From: Thermoprotei archaeon
GTDB lineage: Archaea; Thermoproteota; Thermoprotei; Gearchaeales; WAQG01
Reading direction: 5' to 3'
Length of the DNA stretch: 64,000 nucleotides
NCBI GenBank assembly: GCA_038881895.1
Contig: JAVZOV010000003.1
Coordinates: forward strand, 336,181 to 400,180
Part shown: positions 52,926 to 63,220 of the stretch, piece by piece
How positions within the stretch are numbered: position 1 is the first letter of the stretch
Layout of the letters: every line of letters starts with the position of its first letter
The notes under the pieces: generated by a model
The model's database searches: none
The model's input: the letters and a program-made list of their open reading frames with translations, nothing else
Told to the model about the DNA's origin: nothing
Position numbers and translations under genes: made by a program

Positions 52926-55900
52926 GGGAATTCAGCGTGCGGGTAAGCCGTCTGGTGGATGGCTCGGCTCGACCGCTGACGAAGGACGCGGCAAGCGGCG
53001 ATATGCCCCGGGGAGGCGCACGCAGCCGTAGATCCGGGGATCTCCGAATGGGAAATCCTATCACCGGCGATAAGCTGGTGATATCCGCGAACAGCGGAGG
53101 GGAACCCCCCGAACGGAAACATCTTAGTAGGGGGAGGAAGAGAAACCAAAATGGGATCCCCTGAGTAGCGGCGAGCGAAAGGGGGAGAGCTCAAACCGAA
53201 CCCTTACACGATGAGTGTAAGGGGATGTAGGGTTACGGGACTGTCCGTTTCCCAACCCGGATTAGCCGAAGTGGCCTGGAAAGGCCCGCCATAGAGGGTG
53301 ATAGCCCCGTAGGCGAAAATCCGGAGGGATAGGGCAGGATCCAGAGTACTGCAGCTTGGTTTTGCTGCAGGAAGTTGGGTGTCATCGACATCCAAAGCTA
53401 AACACGTGTCGAGACCGATAGCGAACCAGTACCGTGAGGGAAAGCTGAAAAGGACCCCGAAAGGGGTGTGAAAAGAGCCTGAAACCAGACGGTGACAGGC
53501 GGTACGGCCCGAAAGGGTAGAACTCCTTCGAAGGAAACAGGGGCAACCCTGGAGTACGAGAAGGAGGGACCAGGGTCGTACCTTGCGTCTAGAAACACGA
53601 GCCAGGGAGTTCATGGCTGTGGCGAGTCTAAGGGGTTAGAAGCCCCGTAGGCGAAGGGAAACCGACATGCCCGCAGTTCATGCCTCTACCGAACTCGCTC
53701 CCGCAAGCCTGGGGAGGTTACCATGATCTAGGCTAGTGGGATGGGTTCGGCAAGCATGAATGAGGGGCGGGGTCTGAAAGGGCCCGGAGCCACAGCCATG
53801 AGACCAGAAACCGGACGATCTAGGCCTGGGCAGGGCGAAGCCGGGCGAAAGCCCGGTGGAGGCCCGAATAGGGGTGCTGACGTGCAAATCGCTCCCTTGA
53901 CCTGGGCCTAGGGGCAATAGACCAATCAAGTCCGGTGATAGCTGGTTCCCCCCGAAGCGGATCCCAGTCCGGCCCACCCTGATGTTTACGGCGGTGTAAA
54001 GCACTGATGGAAAGGCAAGAAGCCGAAAGGCTTCACCTTTCCGTCAAACTCAGAAGCTGCCGTAACAGAAGATGGGTGGAGACGGGTTCCACCGGATAAG
54101 CCGGTGGGCCGAAAGGGGGACAACCCAGACCGGGGTTAAGGTCCCTAAGTGCCGGCTAAGTGTCAAGCACAAAGGGCGTCTCCACCCTGAGACAGCCGGG
54201 AGGTAGGCTTAGAAGCAGTTAACCTCTAAGGAGTGCGTAACAGCTCACCGGCCGAGGGTGGAGGCCCCGAAAATTGACGGGACTCAAGCCGGCCACCGAG
54301 ACCCCGGAGGGCGTCCTGAAGTGGGGCGTCATCTGGTAGGGGGGCGCTGCTATCGGGCCGAAGCTGGGTCGTGAGATCCAGTGGACCGGTAGCAGTTGAG
54401 GATCCTGGCGGTAGTAACAGCGAAGCCAGGTGAGAATCCTGGCCGCCGGAAGGGCAAGGGTTCCTCGGCAACGCGTCGTCGACCGAGGGTCAGCCGGTCC
54501 TAAGGCAGGGCTTAACTGCACCTGCCGAAAGGGAAAACGGTTAATATTCCGTTGCCACGGGGCTACGATCGCGGCAACGCAAGCCAGATCCCTGACGCTT
54601 GGGGGTAGGCTGAGTGGAGCTCTCGCTCCATCTAACTCTCCGAAGCCCGGGGAGTGCCGTTATGGCGAGAACCGGGTGAAGGGAGGAATGGCCTCCCGTT
54701 AAGGGGGGTTCAGCCGAACCCCTGAGCCACTGAAAAGGGGATCTGGAAGGATGTCCCGTGACCGTACCGAGAACCGACACTGGTGCCCCTGGCTTAGAAA
54801 GCCAAGGCGTGTCAGGGTCACCCCGAGGCCAAGGAACTCGGCAAATTGGCCCTGTACCTTCGGTAGAAGGGGTGCCTGGGATCTTCGGCTCTGCTGGGGA
54901 TCCTAGGTCGCAGTGACCAGGAGGTCCCGACTGTTTAATAAAAACATATGTCCCCGCTAGCCCGAAAGGGTGTGGACGGGGGCTGAATCCTGGCCACTGG
55001 CGGTACGTCAAACCCGGTTCCAACCGGGCTAAGCGCCGCCGAAGGCCGGGAGTAACTCTAACTCTCTTAAGGTAGCCAAATGCCTTGTCGGGTAAGTTCC
55101 GACGTGCATGAATGGATCAACGAGGGCCTCACTGTCTCGGCCCGGGGCCTGGTGAACCCGCAACCTAGTGCAAAGTCTAGGGACCCCCAGCGGGGCGAGA
55201 AGACCCCGTGGAGCTTTACTGCAGCCTGCTGCTGAGACGCTGTTGCCGTTGCGTAGCGTAGGCGGGAGTCGTCGAACCATCCCTTTCGGGGGATGGGGAG
55301 GCGCCAATGAAACACCGCCCTACGGTGACGGCATCCCTTACCGGGGAAACCCGGGACAACGGCAGGTGGGCAGTTCGGCTGGGGCGGCACGCCCCTGAAA
55401 AGGTATCAGGGGCGCCCAAAGGCCAGCTCAGGTGGGACAGAACCCCACCGTAGAGGGCAAGGCCAAAAGCTGGCTTGACTGGTCCCTCAACTGCACGGGG
55501 ACCAGGGGTGAAAGCTGGGCCTAGCGAACGCTCGTGCCCCCATCGATGGGGGCCGGGCATGACGGAAAAGTTACCCCGGGAGTAACCGGCTCGTCGCGGG
55601 CGAGAGTCCCCATCGACCCCGCGGATTGGTACCCAGACGTCGTCTCTTCCCATCCTGGGGGTGCAGTTGCTCCCAAGGGTGGGGCTGCTCGCCCATTAAA
55701 GGGGAACGTGAGATGGGTTTAGACCGTCGTGAGACAGGTCGGTCTCTACCTGCTGGGGGCGCTGGTCGCCTGAGGGGAAGGTGCCACCAGTACGAGAGGA
55801 ACGTGGCGCCGCGGCTTCTGGTGTACCGGTTGTCCGAGAGGGCAACGCCGGGTAGCCAAGCCGTAAGGGGTAAGGGCTGAAAGCATCTAAGCCCGAACTC

Positions 55901-56076
55901 TGCCCCGAGACTAGGCGGCCATCCTCCTGAAATCCCAGGTTCTGCCTGGGATGGAGGGAGGACGAGAGCTCCCGTAAAAGACGGGGTTGATAGGGTGGGG
56001 GTGTAAGCACCAAGATCCTTATGGATCGAGGTGTTCAGCCCTCCGCTACTAATCGCTCAAGGCGCGCTGAATTCCC
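52926..56076 (+). rRNA. 23S ribosomal RNA
   Basis: Conserved blocks are in order: AAGCCGTCTGGTGGATGGCT near the 5' end, CCGATAGCGAACCAGTACCG, AACAGCTCACCGGCCGAGG, TAACTCTAACTCTCTTAAGG then TAGCCAAATGCCTTGTCGGG, and CCACCAGTACGAGAGGAACG (the sarcin-ricin loop) with TACTAATCGCTCAAGG near the 3' end. The termini pair (GGGAATTCAGCGTGC with GCGCGCTGAATTCCC) and the outer stem continues. No intron or homing endonuclease was noticed. Exact ends are estimated from the terminal helix. Confidence 0.95.
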
Positions 56077-56395
56077 TGTGCGCTCCGTCAAATAACTCCA
56101 TCTCCATGTGTGGCTCTTTTTCTTGATCTTAAAATGTTATAATCTAGCATGTTATTTCTTTAATTTTAAAAGAATTAGCACGATGATGTTCTTTGTCCAG
56201 CGGTACTGCTCATGATGTAAAAGAAAGGCCTTTAAATATAAATCCAGAAGTGTGGAATTTTTGGTGAACGTACTGTTTTATGGGTTTTTATTAGACAATT
56301 TAGTGTGTAATATTGTATATTCTATGAGGTGTGGGTTGGGTTTATTGTGTTTTTGTGGTGATACTATTTTTTATTAATGTATTAGCTATTTTTTA
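56077..56395 (+). other. 319-base spacer after 23S
   Basis: It starts with the 3' arm of the 23S processing stem (to about 56117), then a T-rich run that may end transcription (ctctttttcttg, 56115-56126). tttaaatata at 56231-56240 is a likely TATA box for the next gene, with a long leader. No 5S rRNA and no tRNA is present. Confidence 0.5.
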
Positions 56396-56914
56396 GTGGT
56401 GAATGTTGTGGCTAAAGATATGGATCTTAGGACTATGGCTAAGAAAGTTTCAGATAAACTTTTGAATAGGGCGTTGCAGATCCAAAGAAGGGAGGAACAC
56501 GTAAGTAGTAGGATTAGTAGTGTAAATAAAAGGATTGTTAATAGTTTGGATGAGGCGAATGAAGAGGCTGCTAAGGCTTATGCAAATGAGGTTGGGAATA
56601 TGAAGAGGTTTCATGGGCAATTGCATCGTGTTGGTGTGGTGTCTGAAGGTGCGGGTCATAGGTTTAGTACTGTGATAGGGTTGGGTGATTCTGTGCATGC
56701 TGTTTCAATATTAGGTGAGCATTCTTATGATTTATCGAAGGGTGTCAGGAAATTAGGGTATGAGATGGGGAGTTTGTCCTTGGCTGATACTGTTAATGAT
56801 CTGATGAGTTATAATATACCGGATGTGCGTATTGTGTCAAGAGTTGATTCTGTGGATGCTGAGAAAATATTGAGGGAGGCGGAAAAAGAGGTTAAGCGTA
56901 GGGTTCTGAGTTAA
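56396..56914 (+). CDS. ESCRT-III/CdvB-like (Snf7-family) protein
   Basis: 172 residues, almost all helical. LLNRALQIQRREEHVSSRIS, AKAYANEVGNMKRFHGQLHR, FSTVIGLGDSVHAVSILGEH and SLADTVNDLMSYNIPDV follow the ESCRT-III core pattern: two long basic helices, then a region rich in acidic residues. No winged-helix or MIT-interacting tail is clear. CdvB homologs form filaments in cell division and membrane remodelling of TACK archaea. No cdvA or cdvC is adjacent. Start codon (GTG 56396, 56399 or 56408) is uncertain. Confidence 0.6.
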   Translation: MVNVVAKDMDLRTMAKKVSDKLLNRALQIQRREEHVSSRISSVNKRIVNSLDEANEEAAKAYANEVGNMKRFHGQLHRVGVVSEGAGHRFSTVIGLGDSVHAVSILGEHSYDLSKGVRKLGYEMGSLSLADTVNDLMSYNIPDVRIVSRVDSVDAEKILREAEKEVKRRVLS

Positions 56915-57281
56915 GTAGAGATTCATAGTGTTTTATCACCTCTACTCAACTCTTCCCTCTCGATTAGCTCATCGAGGACTTTCGGGGTGAACCCGACATC
57001 CCCACATCCGAAGGTCAACCCCAGCCCACCCATCCCCATGGGAAGTCATGCTTCCAGAGCAGAGGGGACATTAAAACGTATGAGCAAACCATATTTAAAC
57101 CTATCTGCTCTGAAAATACTGACAAAGGCAGCTAAACGCTGCCTCTTAGCCTCTTTGAGAGTGCAAAGCTTCTCCATCAAGAAGATATTATGGCTTATCT
57201 CTATTTAAGTCTATCTATTTTGAAACTGTTTTTTAAGGCGGGAGGATTAATTTATTAATGTTTTTGGATTAGAGTCTTAGG
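56915..57281. other. 367-base spacer made of IS607-like element remnants
   Basis: On the minus strand, 56950-57060 matches the guide/tail-encoding end of the TnpB at 35393 (GGGTTCACCCCGAAAG). 57089-57123 and 57198-57233 are two element ends with tttaaat promoters. The piece between them encodes the first residues of an HTH gene (MEKLCTLKEAKRQ) cut off by the other end. At least two nested insertions have decayed here. Confidence 0.55.
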
Positions 57282-57704
57282 ATGTTGAGGAGTTTTATTA
57301 GTGAAAGGGTCTCTTATGTGTTATTGTTGCGTGTGAGAAAGAGTTGTAGAGTATTGGTTGGTTCGTTGGGGTTGGTGGATGTTGTTAAGGGTTATTATGC
57401 TTATGTGGGATCTGCGAGGAGAGGTACGTTGAAGCGGTTGATGAGACATTTTTCTAGGATAAAGAAGAAAAGATGGCATATAGATTATTTAACTTCTTTG
57501 GAGTTTGTTGATGTTATGGTTTCGTTTATTCTTTTTGATAGTGATGAGAAAAGTTTGGCTGGGGTGTTTTCTCGTAAGTTTGATTTTGTGAGAGGTTTTG
57601 GATCTTCTGATGATAAGGTCAATCCTTCGCATTTGTTTTATCTTGGTGAGTTTAAGAGTTTGGATGATGCCATTGTGTTTGTTTTTAAGAATTTAGTTTC
57701 ATAA
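57282..57704 (+). CDS. GIY-YIG-like DUF123 protein
   Basis: 140 residues. LRVRKSCRVLVGSLGLVDVV, then GYYAYVGSARRGTLKRLMRH and FSRIKKKRWHIDYLTSLEFV are the DUF123 signature (Y-x-x-Y-V-G-S with R..L..H..R), a variant of the GIY-YIG nuclease fold. In other archaea this domain is found near or fused to endonuclease III, suggesting a DNA repair role; activity is not established. It ends convergently with serS, overlapping by six bases. Confidence 0.85.
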   Translation: MLRSFISERVSYVLLLRVRKSCRVLVGSLGLVDVVKGYYAYVGSARRGTLKRLMRHFSRIKKKRWHIDYLTSLEFVDVMVSFILFDSDEKSLAGVFSRKFDFVRGFGSSDDKVNPSHLFYLGEFKSLDDAIVFVFKNLVS

Positions 57705-58964
57705 TGGTTTTATGGTATCTGTTCCTAAGTATGTTTGTAATGCTTTAGGTATTTTTATTGTTCCATCTGGTTCTTGGTGGTTTTCAAGTAGTGCTGCCAT
57801 TGTTCTGCCGATTGCTAATCCTGATCCGTTTAATGTATGAACATATTCTGGGCGTGCTCTGCCTCCTCCTACAAATTTTATGTTTGTTCTTCTTGCTTGG
57901 AAGTCTGTGCAGTTGCTTACTGATGATACTTCTATGTATTTGTTTTGGCTTGGCATCCATGCTTCTATGTCATAAGTTTTTGCTGATGCGAACCCTAGGT
58001 CTCCTGTACATAGTTCGACGACTCTGTAAGGTATTTCTAATTTTTGAAGTATTTCTTCAGCATCTCTTACCATCTTTTCAAGTTCTTCAAAGCTTTTTTC
58101 GGGGAGTGTGATCTTTACCATCTCAACTTTGTTGAATTGGTGTACTCTTAGAATGCCTTTCAAATCCACATGACGACCTGCTTCGCGTCTGAAACATGGT
58201 GTATACGCTGTGTAATATTTTGGTAATTCTTTTGCATTTAAGACTTCGTCAGCATGTAGTGCTACTAATGGTAATTCAGCTGTGGGGATTAACCAAAGTT
58301 CATCTTTGGATGTTTTGTACATATCTTCTGAAAATTTTGGTAGATGCCCAGTGCCGAAGGCTACGTCTGTTTTTACTAATATTGGTGGGAATATTTCTAT
58401 GTAGCCTTGCATTTTGTGCATGTCCAGCATAAAGTTTATCAGTGCTCTCTCTAGTCTCGCACCCCAACCTTTTAATACGTGAAAGCCTGAACCAGAAAGT
58501 TTTACGCCACGATCAAAATCTATTATATCCAGCAATTCACCTAATTCATAATGTGTCCTTGGCTTAAAATCGAATTTTTTTGGTTCTCCCCAAGTCCTAA
58601 CTACAACGTTTTCACTAGAATCTTTACCGTAGGGCACACTTTCATGAGGTATGTTTGGAATCAGGAATAATAACTCTTGGACTTTGCTCTTTAATTCTCT
58701 AGTTTTAGTTTCTAGCTCTCTAATTTTTAAGTCTATATTTTTAATTTCGTTCATTAATTGTTCTCGTTCATTGGCATCAATTTTTGGTACCATTACTGTT
58801 AATTCGTTCTTTTTATGTCTGAGTCTTTCAAGCTCAGTCTGTAATTTTCTCCATTCTTTGTCCGTATTTATTAGATCATCGAGAGGAAAATCTGTTAATC
58901 CTCGTTTGTTTAGTGCATCTCTTATGATTTGTGCGTTACGTCTTAATATATTTATATCAATCAA
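57699..58964 (-). CDS. serS: Seryl-tRNA synthetase
   Basis: 421 residues of the common (bacterial-type) SerRS. The N-terminal antiparallel coiled coil (about 25-105: WRKLQTELERLRHKKNELTV, ELETKTRELKSKVQELLFLI) binds the long variable arm. PTAELPLVALHADEVL holds the serine/ATP-site start, FRREAGRHVDLKGILRVHQF motif 2, and NGSGLAIGRTMAALLENHQE motif 3 of class II synthetases. It charges tRNA-Ser. It is not the rare methanogen form. Confidence 0.95.
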   Translation of the reverse strand: MIDINILRRNAQIIRDALNKRGLTDFPLDDLINTDKEWRKLQTELERLRHKKNELTVMVPKIDANEREQLMNEIKNIDLKIRELETKTRELKSKVQELLFLIPNIPHESVPYGKDSSENVVVRTWGEPKKFDFKPRTHYELGELLDIIDFDRGVKLSGSGFHVLKGWGARLERALINFMLDMHKMQGYIEIFPPILVKTDVAFGTGHLPKFSEDMYKTSKDELWLIPTAELPLVALHADEVLNAKELPKYYTAYTPCFRREAGRHVDLKGILRVHQFNKVEMVKITLPEKSFEELEKMVRDAEEILQKLEIPYRVVELCTGDLGFASAKTYDIEAWMPSQNKYIEVSSVSNCTDFQARRTNIKFVGGGRARPEYVHTLNGSGLAIGRTMAALLENHQEPDGTIKIPKALQTYLGTDTIKPL

Positions 58965-59060
58965 TGGTTACACCTCTTTTATTTAAAGAAAGATGTAGAT
59001 TACTTATAAATTAGTCGTTTGTTTCTAACATCCTCACTACCTGAAGAATTGAGAATTCAC

Positions 59061-60692
59061 TTATGCTTGAATCAGATTGAGAGGTATACCTTGATTTTTT
59101 ATTACTGTTCTTATAAGTCCTATATATGGTGGTGAAGGTTTTTCTGGACGTGATTTGAATTCTGGATGTGCTTGGGTAAGTAAGTAAAATGGATGATCGT
59201 GTAATTCTGCGAATTCGACTCGTCTTTTATCAGGGCTCCAACCTGAGAATATTAAACCGTGAGCTTGGAACATATACCAGTATTCTGGGTTTACTTCATA
59301 TCTGTGCCTGTGTCGTTCAAATATGATTTCTGATCCGTACAGGTTATATGCCAAAGTATTGGGAACTAACCTTATTTCTTGAGCGCCTAACCTCATAGTT
59401 CCCCCAAGTTTATCTATTTGCTTTTGTTCTGGAAGTATGTCAATGATTGGGTGTGGGGTATTGGGATTAACTTCCGTGGTGTGTGCATCTTTTAATCCTA
59501 TAACATTTCTTGCAAATTCTACAAGAGAAAGTTGGAAACCATAACATATACCTAATAGGGGAATATTGTTTTCTCTTGCATATTTGGCAGCTTCGATTTT
59601 TCCATCCACACCCCGCGCTCCAAATCCAGGTAATATTATCATACCCTGCGATTCTTTTAACATTTTAATAGCTGCAGGATCTTTATTTGCTATTTTCTCT
59701 GCATCGATCCATAATATCTCTGCTTGAACACCGTTAAATGCTGCAGCATGTTTTACTGCTTCATTGATGCTTATATAGGCATCATGCAGTTCAACATATT
59801 TCCCTACCATCCCTATCTTAATTTTATATTGAGACATCTTAAAACGTTCGACAATCTTAATCCATCGTGACAGATCAATATCTTTTTTCTCGAGTCCAAG
59901 CAATGTGGAGAGAATCTTTCCTAGTCCTTGTGATTCCAATATTAAAGGTACTTCATAAATTATACTCACATCATACGAACTGAATACCCTATTATATGGG
60001 ACATTTCCGAATAATGCGATCTTCTTGATAGCATCTTGTCCTAATGGTTTAGGTGAACGCCCTATTATGATATCTGGTTGTATTCCTATCCTTCTAAGCT
60101 CATTAACACTATGTTGTAATGGTTTTGTCTTTTGCTCACCTGTAGCCCACAAAACCGGTACCAACGCCACATGGACAAATACAACATTACTCTCAGGCTC
60201 TTCAAGCCTCATTTGTCTAGACGCTTCTAAGAATGGTAATCCCTCTATATCTCCTACAGTTCCACCAATTTCTATTAACACTATATCAGCACCACTATCT
60301 AAAGCTACATCCCTTATTCTGTGTTTTATTTCATCAGTAACATGAGGGATCACTTGTACACACTGCCCTAAATAATCCCCTCTTCTCTCCTTCTCTATCA
60401 CTGCACCATAAACTTGACCTGTGGTTATGTTGTGCTTTCTAGTTAAGTTGATGTTAAGAAATCGCTCATAATGCCCCAAATCCAAATCTGTCTCAGCTCC
60501 ATCATCTGTTACGAACACTTCACCATGCGCGTAAGGATTCATAGTTCCACTGTCCACGTTAATGTACGGATCTACCTTAATTGCAGTAACATTATATCCT
60601 CTTAATTTAAAAAGGAGTCCAATTGATGCAGTAACTATTCCTTTACCAACAGAAGACAAAACTCCACCGGTCACAAATATATACTTTGCCAT
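59061..60692 (-). CDS. pyrG: CTP synthase
   Basis: 543 residues from ATG 60692. [20 protein letters not shown] is the P-loop-like start, [20 protein letters not shown] and [20 protein letters not shown] follow, and the C-terminal glutamine amidotransferase has [20 protein letters not shown] (nucleophile Cys) with [20 protein letters not shown] (catalytic His-Glu). It makes CTP from UTP and glutamine. An in-frame ATG 15 bases upstream adds non-family residues. Confidence 0.96.
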   Translation of the reverse strand: MAKYIFVTGGVLSSVGKGIVTASIGLLFKLRGYNVTAIKVDPYINVDSGTMNPYAHGEVFVTDDGAETDLDLGHYERFLNINLTRKHNITTGQVYGAVIEKERRGDYLGQCVQVIPHVTDEIKHRIRDVALDSGADIVLIEIGGTVGDIEGLPFLEASRQMRLEEPESNVVFVHVALVPVLWATGEQKTKPLQHSVNELRRIGIQPDIIIGRSPKPLGQDAIKKIALFGNVPYNRVFSSYDVSIIYEVPLILESQGLGKILSTLLGLEKKDIDLSRWIKIVERFKMSQYKIKIGMVGKYVELHDAYISINEAVKHAAAFNGVQAEILWIDAEKIANKDPAAIKMLKESQGMIILPGFGARGVDGKIEAAKYARENNIPLLGICYGFQLSLVEFARNVIGLKDAHTTEVNPNTPHPIIDILPEQKQIDKLGGTMRLGAQEIRLVPNTLAYNLYGSEIIFERHRHRYEVNPEYWYMFQAHGLIFSGWSPDKRRVEFAELHDHPFYLLTQAHPEFKSRPEKPSPPYIGLIRTVIKNQGIPLNLIQA

Positions 60693-60942
60693 AAACAAAC
60701 ACAGCATCTAATTAATACAGACGTTACATATATTGTTTTTGCTAGGTTTGCATCTAAAAATCACACTCACTTAGCATAATTTGATAAAGAAATAACAAAC
60801 CTCACACATTGGGATAGAGTTTTACAAACTGTTTCGCAGACAAGGTTTGTTGTTCTTCTATGAAATAGTCTCAATGATAACTTATTTTTCATTTATTTTT
60901 CGCAAACTTTTTTATCTACCCAGTTATTTATATTATAGAAAT

Positions 60943-61020
60943 AGCGGGGTGGGGAAGACAGGTTATCCCGCAGGGCTCATAACCCTGAGGTCGGTGGTTC
61001 AAGTCCACCCCCCGCTACCA
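60943..61020 (+). tRNA. Initiator tRNA-Met (CAU)
   Basis: It starts AGCGGGGTGGGG and ends CCCCGCTACCA with encoded CCA. The anticodon arm CAGGG-CTCATAA-CCCTG has the three G:C pairs of initiators, and the T arm is GGTGG-TTCAAGT-CCACC. The A1:U72 end is the archaeal initiator feature. No intron. An AT-rich tttttta stretch at 60909-60914 fits a TATA box. Confidence 0.93.
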
Positions 61021-61106
61021 ATTTTTATGTTTCAAAAATCAATAAGAATAACAAACCTCACAATAGCTTACAAAAATGCAACAAGAAAGCCTAGAACTTC
61101 AGTTCT

Positions 61107-61357
61107 GAGATGAATTGCCGTTAAGTTTATATTCCTCCAAGTCCACCATCTCCTTGAGCGTGTTGCTCGGATGTGGATGGGACGTCCGAAAGCTGGAATA
61201 AGGCTCCCATCCAAGACGGGTAGGGATGGTTCCAGCGAGCGGGCCATGGACTATACGTCCATGGCAGGGGCTGCCTTGACACAGCCCAGAACTCAGTACG
61301 ATGAGACCCCAGGTAGAGGAACCGAGAATCTCCCGACTTTAGCCGAGGAGAAGCTCA
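61107..61357 (+). ncRNA. GC-rich structured repeat, copy B: candidate TnpB guide RNA or element right end
   Basis: Counterpart of 29613-29875. It has the same TATA-like start (aagtttatattcc), the same body (CCATGGACTATACGTCCATGG forms a stem) and the same terminal hairpin around TTTA (TCTCCCGAC-TTTA-GCCG..GGAGA). No tnpB is next to it. It sits between initiator tRNA and RNase P RNA, ending within about 10 bases of the latter. Preservation of structure in two orphan copies suggests either recent spread or a retained RNA function. Confidence 0.45.
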
Positions 61358-61363
61358 CTTGAT

Positions 61364-61708
61364 GTCTCAGGGAGTGTTTGTAAGCCCCCTTTTGTTTCAG
61401 ACAGCATTCGACTTAGCGGCCTGCCCGGCTGCTCGTGGGGCCTCATCGCAGCTCTATACGGCCTTATGCCTCGTGGGGTTACCACGTTTCACCGTTTCCA
61501 ACGATCTTGTCTGCAGGTTATCTCGACACCTGTCGCCAGGCGTCTTCGCTGCGTCACTCTCATCGATCGTTGGTCGTTTCGTTTCTGTGGTTTGTCCCAG
61601 GCTTTTCAGCCTGTGCCTTTCGGCACCACGATTCCCCATTGGCGGGGGACTTTCCTCAGACGCTCATTTTTACATCGCGTCCGACAGCTGTCCAACACTC
61701 CCTGAGAC
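61364..61708 (-). ncRNA. rnpB: RNase P RNA
   Basis: On the minus strand the P4 strand reads GAGGAAAGTCCCCCGCC and its partner is ACAAAAGGGGGCTTACAAAC. These are the universal RNase P core elements. GGTGCCGAAAGGCACAGGCTG and CGAAACGACCAACGATCG are archaeal-type arms. Ends GTCTCAGGGAGTGTT and AACACTCCCTGAGAC form a perfect 15-base P1. Length about 345. It removes 5' leaders from pre-tRNA. It is divergent from tiaS. Confidence 0.92.
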
Positions 61709-61809
61709 TGTATAATATATATTGTGGGATGCTTTTATTTTTTATTCATTCATTTTTTGTTTTTCGCTTTTATTCAAACCTTATATTTGGGTTTATTTTT
61801 GTTTTTGCT

Positions 61810-63138
61810 GTGGTAATTGTTCATATTGGTGTTGATGACACTGACTCGGTTAATGGTGGTTGTACTACTTATGTTGCTGCTGTAACTGTTAAGGAGTTAT
61901 TGTTAAGAGGTGTTAGGTTTATTGATTATCCAAATTTGATTAGGCTTAATCCTAACGTGCCGTGGAAGACTAGAGGTAATGGAGCTATCGCTTTTAGACT
62001 TCTCGTTGATGATGATGTGTCAGACGTTTTTGATATTGTTTATAACGTGTTATTGAAGTATTATGATAAGTATGATGAAAAACCTCAGCCTGTTCTTGCA
62101 ATGTATGTTGGTGATGTGATTGAGGAATTTCGTGCTTTCTCAAAGAATGCTTTGAGTAAGATTATTTCTTTGGATGATGCTTTGAGGCTCGCAAGGAAAT
62201 TTAACGTGTATTATAAGGATGTTGGGAGAGGATTGCGTGGTTTGATTGGTGCTTTGGCTGCGATAGGTGAACCGTTGGATCACGGTGATTATACTTATGA
62301 ACTTTTAGTTTATCGATCATTTTTTGAGCGAAGCTTAAGACGCAATGTCGATGAAAAGTCTGTTTTTGAGATGGATGAAAAAACTTATCCTTATACGTTT
62401 AATAATATTGACCGGAAAGATGGCAGGGTTTTGTTAACACCCCACGGGCCTGATCCTGTAATACTTGGTATCAGGGGGGATGATCCGAGTTTACTTGTGA
62501 AAGCATTAAACATGATAAGAATCTATGATAAGATTGAAAGATGGGTGATATTTAGGTCAAACCAGGGTACTGATGCTCATTTAATTAATGCGAAACTTAG
62601 CAATGTAAGTCCTTACATGTCAGTGATTGTAAATGGGATTGTATGGTCTAAGCCTATTATTATACCTGGTGGTCATGTTTTCTTTATGTTGAACGATAGC
62701 ACTGGTGTAATTAATGTTGCTGTTTATAAGGAGACTGGGGATCTTAACATATTCGCTAGAAAATTGTTGCCTGGTGATGTCATTAGCGTTGCTGGTGGCA
62801 TTAAACCTGGTCCTAATGGACTAAATCTCAATGCAGAACGTATTACTGTTATAAAAGCTATTGAGCGAAAAATTAAGAGAAATCCACGATGCCCAATATG
62901 CAACGTGAGTATGAGCTCAATGGGGTATAATCAAGGTTATAGGTGTAAAAAGTGTGGTTATATTAGTAAAGAATCGCCTACAATTATTACTATAACTGAT
63001 CAAGATCTTGAACCTAACAAAGTTCATCTTCAGTCTCCTAAAGCAAGACGACATTTGACAAAACCACTTGAACGCTATGGTCGTGAGAAACAATTCTTTG
63101 AATACGGAATACTTCATGAACCGTGGCATTGGCCATGA
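61810..63138 (+). CDS. tiaS: tRNA(Ile2) 2-agmatinylcytidine synthetase
   Basis: 442 residues from GTG 61810. IVHIGVDDTDSVNGGCTTYV opens the ATP-dependent kinase-like (TCKD) domain with the DDTDS phosphate site. NVPWKTRGNGAIAFRLLVDD and LRGLIGALAAIGEPLDHGDY follow. The OB-fold lies around MSVIVNGIVWSKPIIIPGGH, and the zinc ribbon is PRCPICNVSM..YRCKKCGY. It attaches agmatine to C34 of tRNA-Ile2, so AUA is read as Ile. Earlier in-frame starts fall inside RNase P RNA and are rejected. Confidence 0.93.
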   Translation: MVIVHIGVDDTDSVNGGCTTYVAAVTVKELLLRGVRFIDYPNLIRLNPNVPWKTRGNGAIAFRLLVDDDVSDVFDIVYNVLLKYYDKYDEKPQPVLAMYVGDVIEEFRAFSKNALSKIISLDDALRLARKFNVYYKDVGRGLRGLIGALAAIGEPLDHGDYTYELLVYRSFFERSLRRNVDEKSVFEMDEKTYPYTFNNIDRKDGRVLLTPHGPDPVILGIRGDDPSLLVKALNMIRIYDKIERWVIFRSNQGTDAHLINAKLSNVSPYMSVIVNGIVWSKPIIIPGGHVFFMLNDSTGVINVAVYKETGDLNIFARKLLPGDVISVAGGIKPGPNGLNLNAERITVIKAIERKIKRNPRCPICNVSMSSMGYNQGYRCKKCGYISKESPTIITITDQDLEPNKVHLQSPKARRHLTKPLERYGREKQFFEYGILHEPWHWP

Positions 63139-63220
63139 TATTCTTGTAAAGCGTTCCCATTAACGTTGTAGATGTCTTTAACAATACTTTCTGAGTGTTT
63201 ATGTGAAAGAGAAAGTTTTA

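Noticed and set aside
56077..56395. 5S rRNA after 23S
   Set aside because: No GC-rich 120-base segment with 5S features; the sequence is AT-rich after the processing stem.
61359..61808. Upstream extension of tiaS and other frames across RNase P RNA
   Set aside because: The conserved RNase P core and P1 stem occupy this stretch; tiaS similarity begins at IVHIGVDDTDS.
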